From the NCBI RefSeq assembly GCF_900230285.1, contig NZ_OCNK01000004.1, forward strand, positions 62,001 to 126,000: a DNA stretch of 64,000 nt, written 5' to 3'. Shown here one piece after another: positions 1-8,144 of the stretch. How positions within the stretch are numbered: the stretch's first letter is position 1; each line of letters starts with the position of its first letter. This stretch comes from Blastococcus haudaquaticus (GTDB lineage: Bacteria; Actinomycetota; Actinomycetes; Mycobacteriales; Geodermatophilaceae). A model generated the notes under the pieces. It saw only the letters and a list, made by a program, of their open reading frames with translations, was not told the DNA's origin and made no database searches. Made by a program: the position numbers and the translations under genes.

Positions 1-896
1 GAGGAGGAGTTCCAGGCGGCGCCGACGACGACACCCTCGGCCGCGTCGCCCGCGTCGGCCATCAGGCGCGGGTTGTTGAATCCGTTGCCACCGATGATCG
101 GCACGTCGATGCCGAGCTCCCGGGCCTGGGTGACCAGGGGGATGGCGGCCTCGATGAGGCCCGAGACCACGAGCGCGTCCGGGTCGCTCTCCTGGGCCTG
201 CGTCAGCAGCGCACGGAAGTCGGTGTCGGACTTGGAGAAGGTGATCTCCTCCGCCACCTCGACGCCCTCGTCCTCCAGTGCACCGGCGAAGGCCTCGTAG
301 CCGGACTCCGTGAACGCGTCGTCGTTGCTGTACATCACCACGACGTTCTTGAGGCCGTACTCCTCGGTGGCCTTCGCGATGGTCTGCGGGATCACCGCCT
401 GCTCGGTCAGCGAATTGCGGAAGATGTAGTCGCCGATGTCGGTGATGCCCGCGGCGGTGTTGGAGATGCCCAGGACCGGCACGCCGGCCTCCTGGGCGAT
501 CGGGTCGGACTGCACCGCCGCGTTCGACAAGGTCGGGCCGATGATCAGGCTCACGTCCTGGGAGACGAACTGGTCGAACAGCGTGATGCCCTGACGCGGG
601 TCGGTCTGGTCGTCCTCGATGGTGAGGTCGTAGGTGACGCCCCCCTTCTCGGCCAGCTGCGCGGCGGCCAGCTCGAGTCCCCGCTGCTGGGACTCTCCGT
701 AGCTGGCGGCGGCACCGGTGAGGCTGAGGACGGCGCCGATGGGCACCTCGCCGTCGATGGTGCAGGAGTCGCCGGTGCCCTCCCCGGAACGGTCCCCCGA
801 GGCGGCCTGGTCCGCGTCCCCGTCGCCGGAGCCGCAGGAGGCGAGGACGAAGACCGCTGCGGTGGCAGCGGCGACGGTGTTCAGCTTGGCGCGCAT
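1..896 (-). CDS. Branched-chain amino-acid-type ABC transporter substrate-binding lipoprotein (partial, 3' end outside window)
   Basis: The minus-strand frame opens with ATG at 896 and is still open at base 1, so the C-terminus is missing. The N-terminus has a short hydrophobic stretch ending in a lipobox-like VLASCGSG, predicting an exported, lipid-anchored protein. The mature part reads PIGAVLSLTGAAASYGESQ, then DDQTDP, LIIGPTLSNAA, GISNTAAGI and FRNSLTEQ, the usual order of the LivJ/LivK type I periplasmic binding fold. It should capture a small ligand outside the cell for an ABC importer whose other subunits would lie left of the window. The ligand cannot be told from sequence; amino acid, urea or amide are all seen in this family. 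Confidence 0.88.
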   Translation of the reverse strand, partial: MRAKLNTVAAATAAVFVLASCGSGDGDADQAASGDRSGEGTGDSCTIDGEVPIGAVLSLTGAAASYGESQQRGLELAAAQLAEKGGVTYDLTIEDDQTDPRQGITLFDQFVSQDVSLIIGPTLSNAAVQSDPIAQEAGVPVLGISNTAAGITDIGDYIFRNSLTEQAVIPQTIAKATEEYGLKNVVVMYSNDDAFTESGYEAFAGALEDEGVEVAEEITFSKSDTDFRALLTQAQESDPDALVVSGLIEAAIPLVTQARELGIDVPIIGGNGFNNPRLMADAGDAAEGVVVGAAWNSS

Positions 897-1209
897 GTCT
901 CTCCAGTTGTCGTGCGTGGGACCGCGTCGGCGCCGCCCGACCCGTGCGCGGGGGCCCACGCGGGGCAGCGGTCCGGCATCCGCCTACGGCGGACGTGGTG
1001 CGGCCGACCGGTCTCGGCCGGCCTGTCGCAGACGTCACAGTAAGCACACGCGGACGACTCCTCACGAGAGGAGGTGGTCACCGTTCCCAGAACGTGACCG
1101 TGCCGCCGCCCGGCAGCGCGACGATCATCGGGCGGGCACGATGGCCCCCTCTGCCCGCTCTCACCCGGAGGTCTCCCGTGCCCGCACCCCGACCCCATCC
1201 GAGGACGTA
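897..1209. other. Intergenic leader between divergent transporter genes
   Basis: About 310 bases with no convincing gene. It holds the promoters of the left-hand binding-protein gene (minus) and the phosphonate-type operon (plus). A hairpin at 1076-1099 pairs GGTCACCGTTC with GAACGTGACC around a three-base loop with one bulged C; it could be an operator or attenuator. A possible 38-codon leader frame starts at a GTG near 1094 and stops with TAG at 1208-1210, overlapping the next start, but its codons look unlike a gene. Confidence 0.4.
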
Positions 1210-2181
1210 GTGAGCCTCGCTCGCGCCGCCCGGTCGGGTGGTCCCGCCGACGCACTCCCCGCCTCTGCAGTCCACGCCTTCTCCCGCCGCACGCTCCTCG
1301 CCGCCTCCGGCCTGGCGCTCGCCACCACCCTCGCCGCCTGCGGCCGCACCTCCCCCGTGTCCGGGCCGTCCGACCCGTCGGGCCCGCTGCGCATCGGCGC
1401 GATCCCCGACCAGGACCCCGAGGTCCTGCAGCGCCTCTACGGCATCGTCGCCGACGCGCTGTCCGGGGCCCTGGACCTCGACGTCTCCTACGCACCGGTC
1501 ACCGACTACGCGGCGGCGGTCTCGCTCTTCCGCACCGGCGACCTCGACCTGGTGTGGTTCGGCGGGCTCACCGGTGTCCAGGCCCGGCTGCAGACCGCCG
1601 GCGCCGTGCCCATCGCCCAGCGGGACATCGACGCCGACTTCCACTCCGTCTTCGTCGTCAACGCCGCCACCGGGCTGACGCCGTCCGACGACCTCGCACT
1701 GCTGGCCGGGCGCCGGTTCACCTACGGCAGCGAGACCTCCACGTCGGGCCGGCTCATGCCTGCCTTCTTCCTGCGCGAGCAGGGCGTCGACCCCGACGGC
1801 TTCCCGGGCGGGCCGGGGTTCTCCGGCTCGCACGACGCGACCCTGGCCCTGGTCGCCTCGGGCACCTACGAGGCGGGCGTGCTCAACGAGCAGGTCTGGA
1901 CGAGCCGGACGGCGGAAGGAGCGGTCGACCCGGCCGTGGTGCGGTACGCCCGCACCCCTGCCTACTCCGACTACCACTGGCTGCTCGGCCCCTCGGCGGT
2001 CGACCGGCTGGGCGAGGACCTGCCGGACCGCCTGACCGACTGGTTCACCGGGCTGTCGGCCGACGACCCGGGCGACGCCGAGGTGCTCGAGCTGTTCGGT
2101 GCGGGGTCGTTCATCCCCACCGAGGCCGCGAACTACGACCAGATCGAGGAGATCGGTCGCGACCTCGGGTTGATCAACTGA
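1210..2181 (+). CDS. phnD: Phosphate/phosphite/phosphonate ABC transporter substrate-binding lipoprotein (PhnD family)
   Basis: A 323-residue protein. I chose GTG 1210 because GAGG lies six bases upstream; the frame is open much further left, but that part overlaps the divergent gene's promoter. ATG 1141 is the alternative. The N-terminus has twin arginines (SRRTLLAASGLALATTLAACG spans residues about 25-45) and a lipobox LAAC, so it is an exported lipoprotein. The mature part, IGAIPDQDPEVLQRLYGIV and later DLVWFGGLTGVQAR, YGSETSTSGRLMP and SGTYEAGVLNEQVW, follows PhnD-type periplasmic binding proteins. It is followed with a one-frame overlap by the ATPase and the permease genes. No C-P lyase genes are nearby, so phosphonate, phosphite or another phosphorus ligand are all possible. 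Confidence 0.88.
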   Translation: MSLARAARSGGPADALPASAVHAFSRRTLLAASGLALATTLAACGRTSPVSGPSDPSGPLRIGAIPDQDPEVLQRLYGIVADALSGALDLDVSYAPVTDYAAAVSLFRTGDLDLVWFGGLTGVQARLQTAGAVPIAQRDIDADFHSVFVVNAATGLTPSDDLALLAGRRFTYGSETSTSGRLMPAFFLREQGVDPDGFPGGPGFSGSHDATLALVASGTYEAGVLNEQVWTSRTAEGAVDPAVVRYARTPAYSDYHWLLGPSAVDRLGEDLPDRLTDWFTGLSADDPGDAEVLELFGAGSFIPTEAANYDQIEEIGRDLGLIN

Positions 2182-2924
2182 CCGAGGTCCTCCGGCTCAC
2201 CGGGATCGAGGTCCGCTTCGGCAGCACCCCCGCGCTCGACGGGGTGGACCTCGCGGTGGCCGCGGGCGAGCGGGTCGCGGTCGTCGGGGCGTCCGGCGCC
2301 GGGAAGTCGACGCTGCTCGGCGTCGTCAACGGCTCCGTGCCACCGACGGCGGGCGGGGTGCGGGTGCACGGCGGCGACCCTGCCGCCCTCCGGGGCCGGG
2401 AGCTGCGCCGGCTGCGCGCACGGACCGGCACGATCCACCAGCACCTGGAGCTGGTCGGACCGCTCCGGGTGGTGCACAACGTCAACGCCGGCCGGCTCGG
2501 CAGCTGGTCGGCGGCCCGGGCGCTCCGGTCGCTCGTGCAGCCGCACGGTCTGGACGACGTCCGGTCGGCGCTTGAGCAGGTGGGGCTGGCCGACCGGATG
2601 TTCGAGCGGACGGACCGGCTCTCGGGTGGCGAGCGGCAGCGGGTGGCGCTGGCCCGGGTGCTCGTGCAGCGCCCGGACCTCGTGCTCGCCGACGAGCCGG
2701 CGTCCGCGCTGGACCCGGCGCTGGCCGACGAGGCGATGCGGCTGCTCGGCGAGCTGGCGGCCGACCGGGGCGGGGCACTCCTGGCCTCCCTGCACGACCC
2801 GGCCCTGGCACTCCGGCACTGCGACCGCGTCGTGGGCCTGGCCGCCGGCCGGGTGGTCCTCGACGCCCCCGCCGCGTCGCTGACCCTCCCGGAGCTCGAG
2901 GCGTTCTACGGGGTGGTGCGGTGA
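2178..2924 (+). CDS. phnC: Phosphonate-type ABC transporter ATP-binding protein (PhnC family)
   Basis: About 248 residues. Walker A is GASGAGKST, the signature is LSGGERQRVALARVL and Walker B is LVLADEPAS, so it is a complete ABC ATPase that powers import with the flanking binding protein and permease. The start is odd: the family's first strand (LTEVLRLTGIEVRFG) requires initiation near 2178, where the only candidate is a CTG overlapping the previous stop (CTGA). No ATG, GTG or TTG is available in frame before the conserved region. The stop overlaps the permease start in GTGA. The product is confident, the start is not. Confidence 0.88.
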   Translation: MTEVLRLTGIEVRFGSTPALDGVDLAVAAGERVAVVGASGAGKSTLLGVVNGSVPPTAGGVRVHGGDPAALRGRELRRLRARTGTIHQHLELVGPLRVVHNVNAGRLGSWSAARALRSLVQPHGLDDVRSALEQVGLADRMFERTDRLSGGERQRVALARVLVQRPDLVLADEPASALDPALADEAMRLLGELAADRGGALLASLHDPALALRHCDRVVGLAAGRVVLDAPAASLTLPELEAFYGVVR

Positions 2925-4525
2925 CCGCCGTGCTGGCGGCCCCGCCCCTGCACCGCGACCGGCGTCGGTGGGCATGGGGGCTCGGCGGGCTCGTCGTCCT
3001 CGGCTGGTCGCTGGCGGGCGCCGGGCTGTTCTCCGGCCCGGTGCTCAACCCCTCGGGCCTGCGGCAGTTCGGCCGCTTCGCCGCCGCCGCGCTCTCCCCC
3101 GCGCACGACGCCGAGTTCCTGCGCGTGCTGGCCGAGGCCACGCTCGTGACCGTCGCCTATGCGGCGCTCGGTGCCGCACTCGCCGTCGTCCTGGGCTCGC
3201 TCGGCGCGGTGGCGGTGTCGCGCACCACCTGGGGACGGCGCCGCGCGGGCTGGACGGCGGTGCGCGGGGTGCTCGCCGTGCCCCGCGGTCTGCACGAGGC
3301 GGTGTGGGGGCTGCTGCTGGTCAACGTGCTGGGCCTCGACCCGTGGGTCGGGGTGCTGGCGATCGGGATCCCCTACGGCGCGGTCACCGCGAAGGTCTTC
3401 GCCGACCTGCTCGACGAGGTGCCCCGCGGCGGGTACGAGGCGCTGCTCGCATCGGGCGCAGGCCGCGGCACCGCGGCGCTCTACGGGCTCCTCCCCCAGG
3501 CGGCCGGCGGGCTCCTCTCCTACTCGTTCTACCGGCTCGAGTGCGCCGTCCGGTCGGCCGTCGTCCTGGGCCTCATCGGTGCCGGTGGGCTCGGCTACCA
3601 GCTGGCGCTGTCGTTCGCGTCGCTGCGCTGGGAGCAGGTGTGGGCCGCGGTCTACGCGCTGGCGGCGCTCTGCGTCCTGGCCGACGTCGGGGGCCGGGCG
3701 GTGCGCCGCCGGGTGGCCGAACCGCGGTCCGCCGATGGCTCCCGGCCCGCACGCGACCGGGTGCTCGTCGTCGCCGGGCTGGGGTCCCTCGCGCTCGTCG
3801 CCTGGTCGTGGTGGTTCCTGGCGCTGTCACCGGCGACCCTCACCTCGGCGCGCACGGTCGACCAGCTGTCCTACGTGCTGGATGCAGCCTGGCCGCCCGC
3901 GACCGAGGGCGACCTCCTGACCGCGATCGGGTCGGCCGCGGTGGACACGGTGCAGATGTCGGTCATCGCGATCGCCGTCGCCACGGCCGGCGCCGTCCTG
4001 CTCTCCGGGGTGGCCGCCCGACGGCCGGGGACCGGGCCCGCGCGGTGGGCCGCCGGCCTCGCCGTCCGCCTGATCCTCCTGCTGCTGCGGGCCGTCCCTC
4101 CCCCGGTCTGGGCTCTGGTGCTGCTCTTCGTCCTGCTGCCCGGTGTCCTGCCCGGCGCGCTGGCGCTGGGCGTCTACGCCTTGGGGGTGCTGGGCCGACT
4201 GGTCGCCGAGGCGTCGGAGGAGGTGGACGGCCGTCCCCGGGCAGCCCTGCGCGCCTCCGGGGCACCACCCCTGGGCGCCTGGCTGTACGGCGTGCTCCCT
4301 GCGCTCGGCGGGCCGGTGCTCGCGCTGGCCCTGTACCGCTGGGAGGTGGCGATCCGGGACACCGTGCTGGTCGGCCTCTTGGGCGCGGGTGGCATCGGGG
4401 TGCTGCTGTCGGGACGGATCGCCGCCTTCGACTGGGCGGCGGTGACGACGGTGCTCGCCGCGATCGTGCTCCTCACCCTCGCCGTCGACCTGGTCAGCGA
4501 GCGGGCCCGCGCCGCGCTGCGCTGA
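2921..4525 (+). CDS. phnE: Phosphonate-type ABC transporter permease, two PhnE units fused
   Basis: A 534-residue membrane protein, about twice the usual PhnE length. Two homologous permease halves are visible. The first (about residues 15-265) carries the cytoplasmic loop GYEALLASGAGRGTAALYGLLP and ends in GLIGAGGLGYQLALSF. The second (about 285-534) carries RAALRASGAPPLGAWLYGVLP and ends in GLLGAGGIGVLLSGR. Each is a BPD_transp_1 domain of about six helices, so one chain could supply both channel halves, where other systems use a homodimer or two genes. GTG 2921 overlaps the ATPase stop (GTGA), which suggests coupled translation. Confidence 0.88.
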   Translation: MTAVLAAPPLHRDRRRWAWGLGGLVVLGWSLAGAGLFSGPVLNPSGLRQFGRFAAAALSPAHDAEFLRVLAEATLVTVAYAALGAALAVVLGSLGAVAVSRTTWGRRRAGWTAVRGVLAVPRGLHEAVWGLLLVNVLGLDPWVGVLAIGIPYGAVTAKVFADLLDEVPRGGYEALLASGAGRGTAALYGLLPQAAGGLLSYSFYRLECAVRSAVVLGLIGAGGLGYQLALSFASLRWEQVWAAVYALAALCVLADVGGRAVRRRVAEPRSADGSRPARDRVLVVAGLGSLALVAWSWWFLALSPATLTSARTVDQLSYVLDAAWPPATEGDLLTAIGSAAVDTVQMSVIAIAVATAGAVLLSGVAARRPGTGPARWAAGLAVRLILLLLRAVPPPVWALVLLFVLLPGVLPGALALGVYALGVLGRLVAEASEEVDGRPRAALRASGAPPLGAWLYGVLPALGGPVLALALYRWEVAIRDTVLVGLLGAGGIGVLLSGRIAAFDWAAVTTVLAAIVLLTLAVDLVSERARAALR

Positions 4526-4661
4526 GCCTCGCCCGCTCCGGTGCGCGCTCCTCCTCGCCGTGCACCGCGTGGTCGGCGACCGCCCCGCCCGGTCGCCGGC
4601 CTCCGCCCCCCCATAACGGTTCGGTTCCCCCGGGGGGCCGGAACGGTGTCGGCTCCCTAAG

Positions 4662-4697
4662 CTGCCAACCGGCAGGCGCCGTCAGGGGCGTTGGCAG
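4662..4697 (+). promoter_or_regulatory. Leader hairpin upstream of cstA
   Basis: CTGCCAAC at 4662-4669 pairs perfectly with GTTGGCAG at 4690-4697 around a 20-base loop, 18 bases before the cstA start. A -10-like TAAGCT lies at 4658-4663. It may be an operator or a 5' leader structure; no known riboswitch is recognised. Confidence 0.35.
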
Positions 4698-4715
4698 GAG
4701 TGCGAGGGGGCGCTC

Positions 4716-6938
4716 ATGTCCGGAACCATCACCACCGCCGACACCGGCGGGAGCTCGCCGGCCGGTCCGGCTGCCGGAGGTGGCCGATCGATGAAGACGG
4801 TCGCCATCTGGACGGTCGTCGCCGTCGTCGGAGCCGTCTGCTGGGGCGTGCTGGCCATCGCCCGAGGGGAGACGATCTCGGCGCTGTGGCTGCTGTTCGC
4901 CGCCCTGTGCTCGTACGCGATCGCCTACCGCTTCTACTCCCGGTTCATCACCTACAAGGTGCTGCGGGCCGACGACAAGCGGGCCACCCCGGCCGAGCGG
5001 CTGGAGAACGGCCGTGACTTCGACGTCACCGACCGCCGGGTGCTCTTCGGCCACCACTTCGCGGCCATCGCCGGCGCCGGACCACTGGTCGGCCCCGTGC
5101 TCGCGGCGCAGATGGGCTACCTGCCGGGCACCATCTGGATCGTCGTCGGCGTCATCTTCGCCGGCGCCGTCCAGGACCTGACGGTCATGTTCTTCTCGAT
5201 GCGCCGCAACGGGAAGAGCCTCGGCCAGATGATCCGCGAGGAGATCGGGCTCGTCGGCGGCATCGCCGCGCTGATCGCCGTCTTCGCCATCATGATCATC
5301 ATCCTCGCGGTGCTGGCGCTGATCGTGGTGAACGCGCTGGCCGAGTCGCCGTGGGGGGTCTGGTCCATCGGGCTGACCATCCCGATCGCGCTGTTCATGG
5401 GCGTGTACCTGCGCCGGCTCCGACCCGGACGGGTGCTCGAGGCGACCGGCATCGGCGTCGCCCTGCTGCTGCTGGCGATCGTCTCCGGCGGCTGGATCGA
5501 GGACAGCGGCCTCGGTGAGACGCTGACCCTCTCCAAGGAGTGGCTCGTCCTCGCGCTGGTCGTCTACGGCTTCGTCGCCTCGGTGCTGCCGGTCTGGCTG
5601 CTGCTCACCCCGCGCGACTACCTGTCGACGTTCATGAAGATCGGCGTCATCGTCCTGCTCGCGGTGAGCCTGATCATCGCCCGCCCGGTGCTCCAGGCGG
5701 AGGCGGTCACGGACTTCGCCCGCGAGGGCACCGGCCCGGTCTTCGCCGGCTCGCTGTTCCCGTTCGTGTTCATCACCATCGCCTGCGGGGCGCTGTCGGG
5801 CTTCCACGCGCTGATCTCGTCCGGGACGACGCCGAAGATGGTGGCCAAGGAGAGCCAGGTCCGGCTCATCGGCTACGGCGGCATGCTGATGGAGTCCTTC
5901 GTCGCCGTCAGCGCACTGATCGCCGCGTGCGTGATCGACCAGGGCCTCTACTTCGCGATGAACAGCCCGGCCGGTGCCACCGGCGGGACGGTCGAGTCCG
6001 CGGCCACCTTCGTGCAGGGTCTCGGCTTCGACACCTCCGCGCAGGACCTGGCCGCGGCGTCCGCGGCGGTCCAGGAGGAGACGCTCATCTCCCGGACCGG
6101 TGGGGCGCCTGCGCTGGCGGTGGGCCTGGCCCAGGTGTTCAGCCAGGCGTTCGGCGGCGGCGGCCAGGCGTTCTGGTACCACTTCGCGATCATGTTCGAG
6201 GCGCTGTTCATCCTCACCGCCGTCGACGCCGGCACCCGCGTGGGCCGGTTCATGCTGCAGGACACGATCGGCAACGTCTGGAAGAAGTTCGGCGACCTGT
6301 CGTGGCGGCCGGGCAACATCATCGCCAGCGCCGTCGTCGTCGGGCTCTGGGGCTCCGTGCTCTACATCGGCGTCACCGACCCGCTGGGCGGGGTCAACCA
6401 GCTCTTCCCGCTGTTCGGCATCGCCAACCAGCTGCTCGCCGCGATCGCGCTGACGCTGTGCACCGTGCTGCTGGTCAAGCACGGGAAGCTGCGCTACGCC
6501 TGGGTGACCGGGATCCCGCTGGTGTGGGACCTGGTCGTCACCATGACCGCCAGCTGGCAGAAGGTCTTCTCCGGTGACCCGCGGGTCGGCTACTTCACGC
6601 AGGCCGGGGTCTACCGCGACGCGCAGAACGCCGGAGAGGTGCTGGCACCGGCCCAGGACCAGGGCCAGATGGACCAGGTCATCTTCAACTCCACGCTCAA
6701 CGGCATCCTGCAGTCGGTCTTCGCGCTGCTGACGCTGGTCGTGGCCGCGCACGCCGCGGTGATCATCGCGAAGGCGATCCGCGCCAACGGTCTGCCGACG
6801 ACCGAGGAGCCGGCGGTGCCGTCGAAGATCGTCGAGCCGGCCGGGCTGTTCCCGACGGCGGAGGAGAAGCGGGCCATCGCCGAGCACGAGCGGCTGGTCG
6901 GCGCCGGGTCCGGGCGCAGCGAGGCGGAGGAGAAGTGA
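4716..6938 (+). CDS. cstA: Carbon starvation protein CstA family transporter
   Basis: A 740-residue polytopic inner-membrane protein of the CstA/BtsT family, which import pyruvate or peptides under carbon limitation. ATG 4716 follows a GAGGGGG ribosome site. The sequence has an N-terminal membrane segment, the motif DRRVLFGHHFAAIAGAGPL (about residues 104-122), GPVLAAQMGYLPG, and GALSGFHALISSGTTPKM (about 353-370), all characteristic of the family, followed by many further hydrophobic segments and a charged C-terminal tail. Length matches the family (about 690-770). The stop overlaps the start of the small YbdD-type gene, the usual partner arrangement. Confidence 0.95.
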   Translation: MSGTITTADTGGSSPAGPAAGGGRSMKTVAIWTVVAVVGAVCWGVLAIARGETISALWLLFAALCSYAIAYRFYSRFITYKVLRADDKRATPAERLENGRDFDVTDRRVLFGHHFAAIAGAGPLVGPVLAAQMGYLPGTIWIVVGVIFAGAVQDLTVMFFSMRRNGKSLGQMIREEIGLVGGIAALIAVFAIMIIILAVLALIVVNALAESPWGVWSIGLTIPIALFMGVYLRRLRPGRVLEATGIGVALLLLAIVSGGWIEDSGLGETLTLSKEWLVLALVVYGFVASVLPVWLLLTPRDYLSTFMKIGVIVLLAVSLIIARPVLQAEAVTDFAREGTGPVFAGSLFPFVFITIACGALSGFHALISSGTTPKMVAKESQVRLIGYGGMLMESFVAVSALIAACVIDQGLYFAMNSPAGATGGTVESAATFVQGLGFDTSAQDLAAASAAVQEETLISRTGGAPALAVGLAQVFSQAFGGGGQAFWYHFAIMFEALFILTAVDAGTRVGRFMLQDTIGNVWKKFGDLSWRPGNIIASAVVVGLWGSVLYIGVTDPLGGVNQLFPLFGIANQLLAAIALTLCTVLLVKHGKLRYAWVTGIPLVWDLVVTMTASWQKVFSGDPRVGYFTQAGVYRDAQNAGEVLAPAQDQGQMDQVIFNSTLNGILQSVFALLTLVVAAHAAVIIAKAIRANGLPTTEEPAVPSKIVEPAGLFPTAEEKRAIAEHERLVGAGSGRSEAEEK

Positions 6939-7123
6939 CCGCCGCGCTGACCCGCGCCTGGGAAGGGGTGCGCTGGTACCTCAAGGAGTTCACCGGCGAG
7001 GCCCGCTGGGACGACTACGTGGCCCACTGCACGGAGCACGGGCACACCCCGATGAGCCGGTACGAGTTCGAGCGGGCCCGTACCGACGCCGCGGAGAAGA
7101 ACCCGATCTCGCGCTGCTGCTAG
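6935..7123 (+). CDS. YbdD/YjiX family small protein (CstA partner)
   Basis: A 62-residue protein starting at GTG 6935, overlapping the cstA stop (GTGA). It shows the family's pattern: W..LKEFTGEARWDDYVAH, then HTPMSRYEFER and a C-terminal RCC. Homologues sit behind cstA/btsT in many bacteria and are thought to assist the transporter; the exact role is not established. The stop is TAG at 7121-7123, directly after the two cysteines. This matters because the window also encodes a tRNA that reads UAG as selenocysteine; the frame stays open beyond this TAG into the next gene. Confidence 0.88.
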   Translation: MTAALTRAWEGVRWYLKEFTGEARWDDYVAHCTEHGHTPMSRYEFERARTDAAEKNPISRCC

Positions 7124-7137
7124 ACGGCCTTCGCGGA

Positions 7138-7156
7138 CGTGGGCGGATCGCCCGCG
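7138..7156 (+). terminator. Short GC hairpin after the ybdD-type stop
   Basis: CGTGGGCG pairs with CGCCCGCG (one G-U pair) around a three-base loop, beginning 14 bases after the TAG stop. It probably helps end the cstA transcript together with the large palindrome that follows. Confidence 0.45.
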
Positions 7157-7172
7157 TGCATCAGCGAATGCA

Positions 7173-7232
7173 CCCCCATGCGTCCGGGGGCGGTCATCCG
7201 GTGCCGGATGACCGCCCCCGGACGCATGGGGG
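7173..7232. repeat. Perfect 28-bp inverted repeat with 4-base loop
   Basis: Bases 7173-7200 are the exact reverse complement of 7205-7232, with GTGC between. The arms begin CCCCCATGCGTCCGGGGG. A smaller inverted repeat (GTGCAT and ATGCAC) sits just upstream at 7156-7173. There is no T-run. It lies between the cstA pair and the hydrolase gene, so it may be a strong terminator, or a dispersed palindromic element; copies elsewhere in the genome would decide. Confidence 0.8.
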
Positions 7233-7291
7233 CGGTTGTGCTCGCGGCAACCGGTGGGGCCAACCGGCGCGCGCAGGTAGGTTCTCCGCCC

Positions 7292-8107
7292 GTGCACAGC
7301 CTCCGCCGGGGTACCGGGATCCCGATCCTGCTGATCCACGGATTCCCGGTCGATCACCGCATCCTGTTGCCCCTCGATCCGACCATCGAGGAGAACGGGG
7401 GCTGGGAGCGCGTCTACGTCGACCTCCCCGGGATGGGACGGACCCCGGCCGACCCGGGAATCGACGGTTCCGACGCCATGCTGGCGCGCCTGGCCGGCTT
7501 CGTGCACGAGGCCATGGCCGGCCGGCCCTTCGCCGTCGTCGGGAACAGCTATGGCGGGTTGCTCGCTCGTGGCCTGGTCGCCGAGCTCGGGACCCAGGTC
7601 CTGGGCCTCTGCCTGCTGTGCCCAGTGATCGTCGCCGACCCGGAGCGCAGGGCGCTCCCGGTCAAGGCGGTGCTGCGGGAGGACCCCGCTCTTCTCGCGG
7701 CACTGCCGGAGGACGACACGGACGACTACGCGAGCATGGCGGTCGTCCAGTCGCCGGAGAACTGGCGGCTGTTCCAGGAACACGTCCTCCCCGGCCTTCG
7801 CGCTGCCGATCCGGTGGCTGCCGCGACGATCTCGCGCCGTTACGCCCTGAGCCGGCAGCCGGAGGACGGCGCCGTCCCGTTCCCCGGGCCGACGCTGGTC
7901 GTCACCGGTCGGCAGGACCACGTCGTGGGCTACGTCGACGCCCTCACGGTCGCTCCGCACTACCCCCGCGCCACCTTCGCGACGTTGGACGGCGCCGGTC
8001 ACAACGCCCATCTGGACCGACCGCGCATAGTAGCGGCGCTGGTGGACGACTGGCTGACGGAGATCAAGGGGACCGTCGACCGGTCGGCGACGCCTTCCGG
8101 GAACTGA
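7292..8107 (+). CDS. Alpha/beta-fold hydrolase
   Basis: A 271-residue single-domain hydrolase. GTG 7292 is the likely start, since the frame further upstream runs through the palindrome. The oxyanion region is LLIHGFPVDHR, the nucleophile elbow is VVGNSYGGLLAR with Ser as nucleophile, the acid is probably the Asp in VTGRQDHVVGY and the histidine lies in LDGAGHNAHLDRP near the C-terminus. The triad is therefore complete. The substrate is unknown; the family includes esterases, lactonases and haloperoxidase-like enzymes. It stands alone, converging on rsmE. Confidence 0.85.
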   Translation: MHSLRRGTGIPILLIHGFPVDHRILLPLDPTIEENGGWERVYVDLPGMGRTPADPGIDGSDAMLARLAGFVHEAMAGRPFAVVGNSYGGLLARGLVAELGTQVLGLCLLCPVIVADPERRALPVKAVLREDPALLAALPEDDTDDYASMAVVQSPENWRLFQEHVLPGLRAADPVAAATISRRYALSRQPEDGAVPFPGPTLVVTGRQDHVVGYVDALTVAPHYPRATFATLDGAGHNAHLDRPRIVAALVDDWLTEIKGTVDRSATPSGN

Positions 8108-8144
8108 CGCGTCGTCGATCCCGCCGGCGCCTGAGCAGGCGCGG

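Noticed and set aside
1094-1210. 38-codon leader peptide before the phnD-type gene
   Set aside because: Ribosome site is too far away and the codons look random; no regulatory residue run is visible.
4494-6887. 797-codon minus-strand frame opposite cstA
   Set aside because: It is the antisense shadow of cstA, rich in Arg/Asp/His as expected from high-GC codon bias, with no domain.
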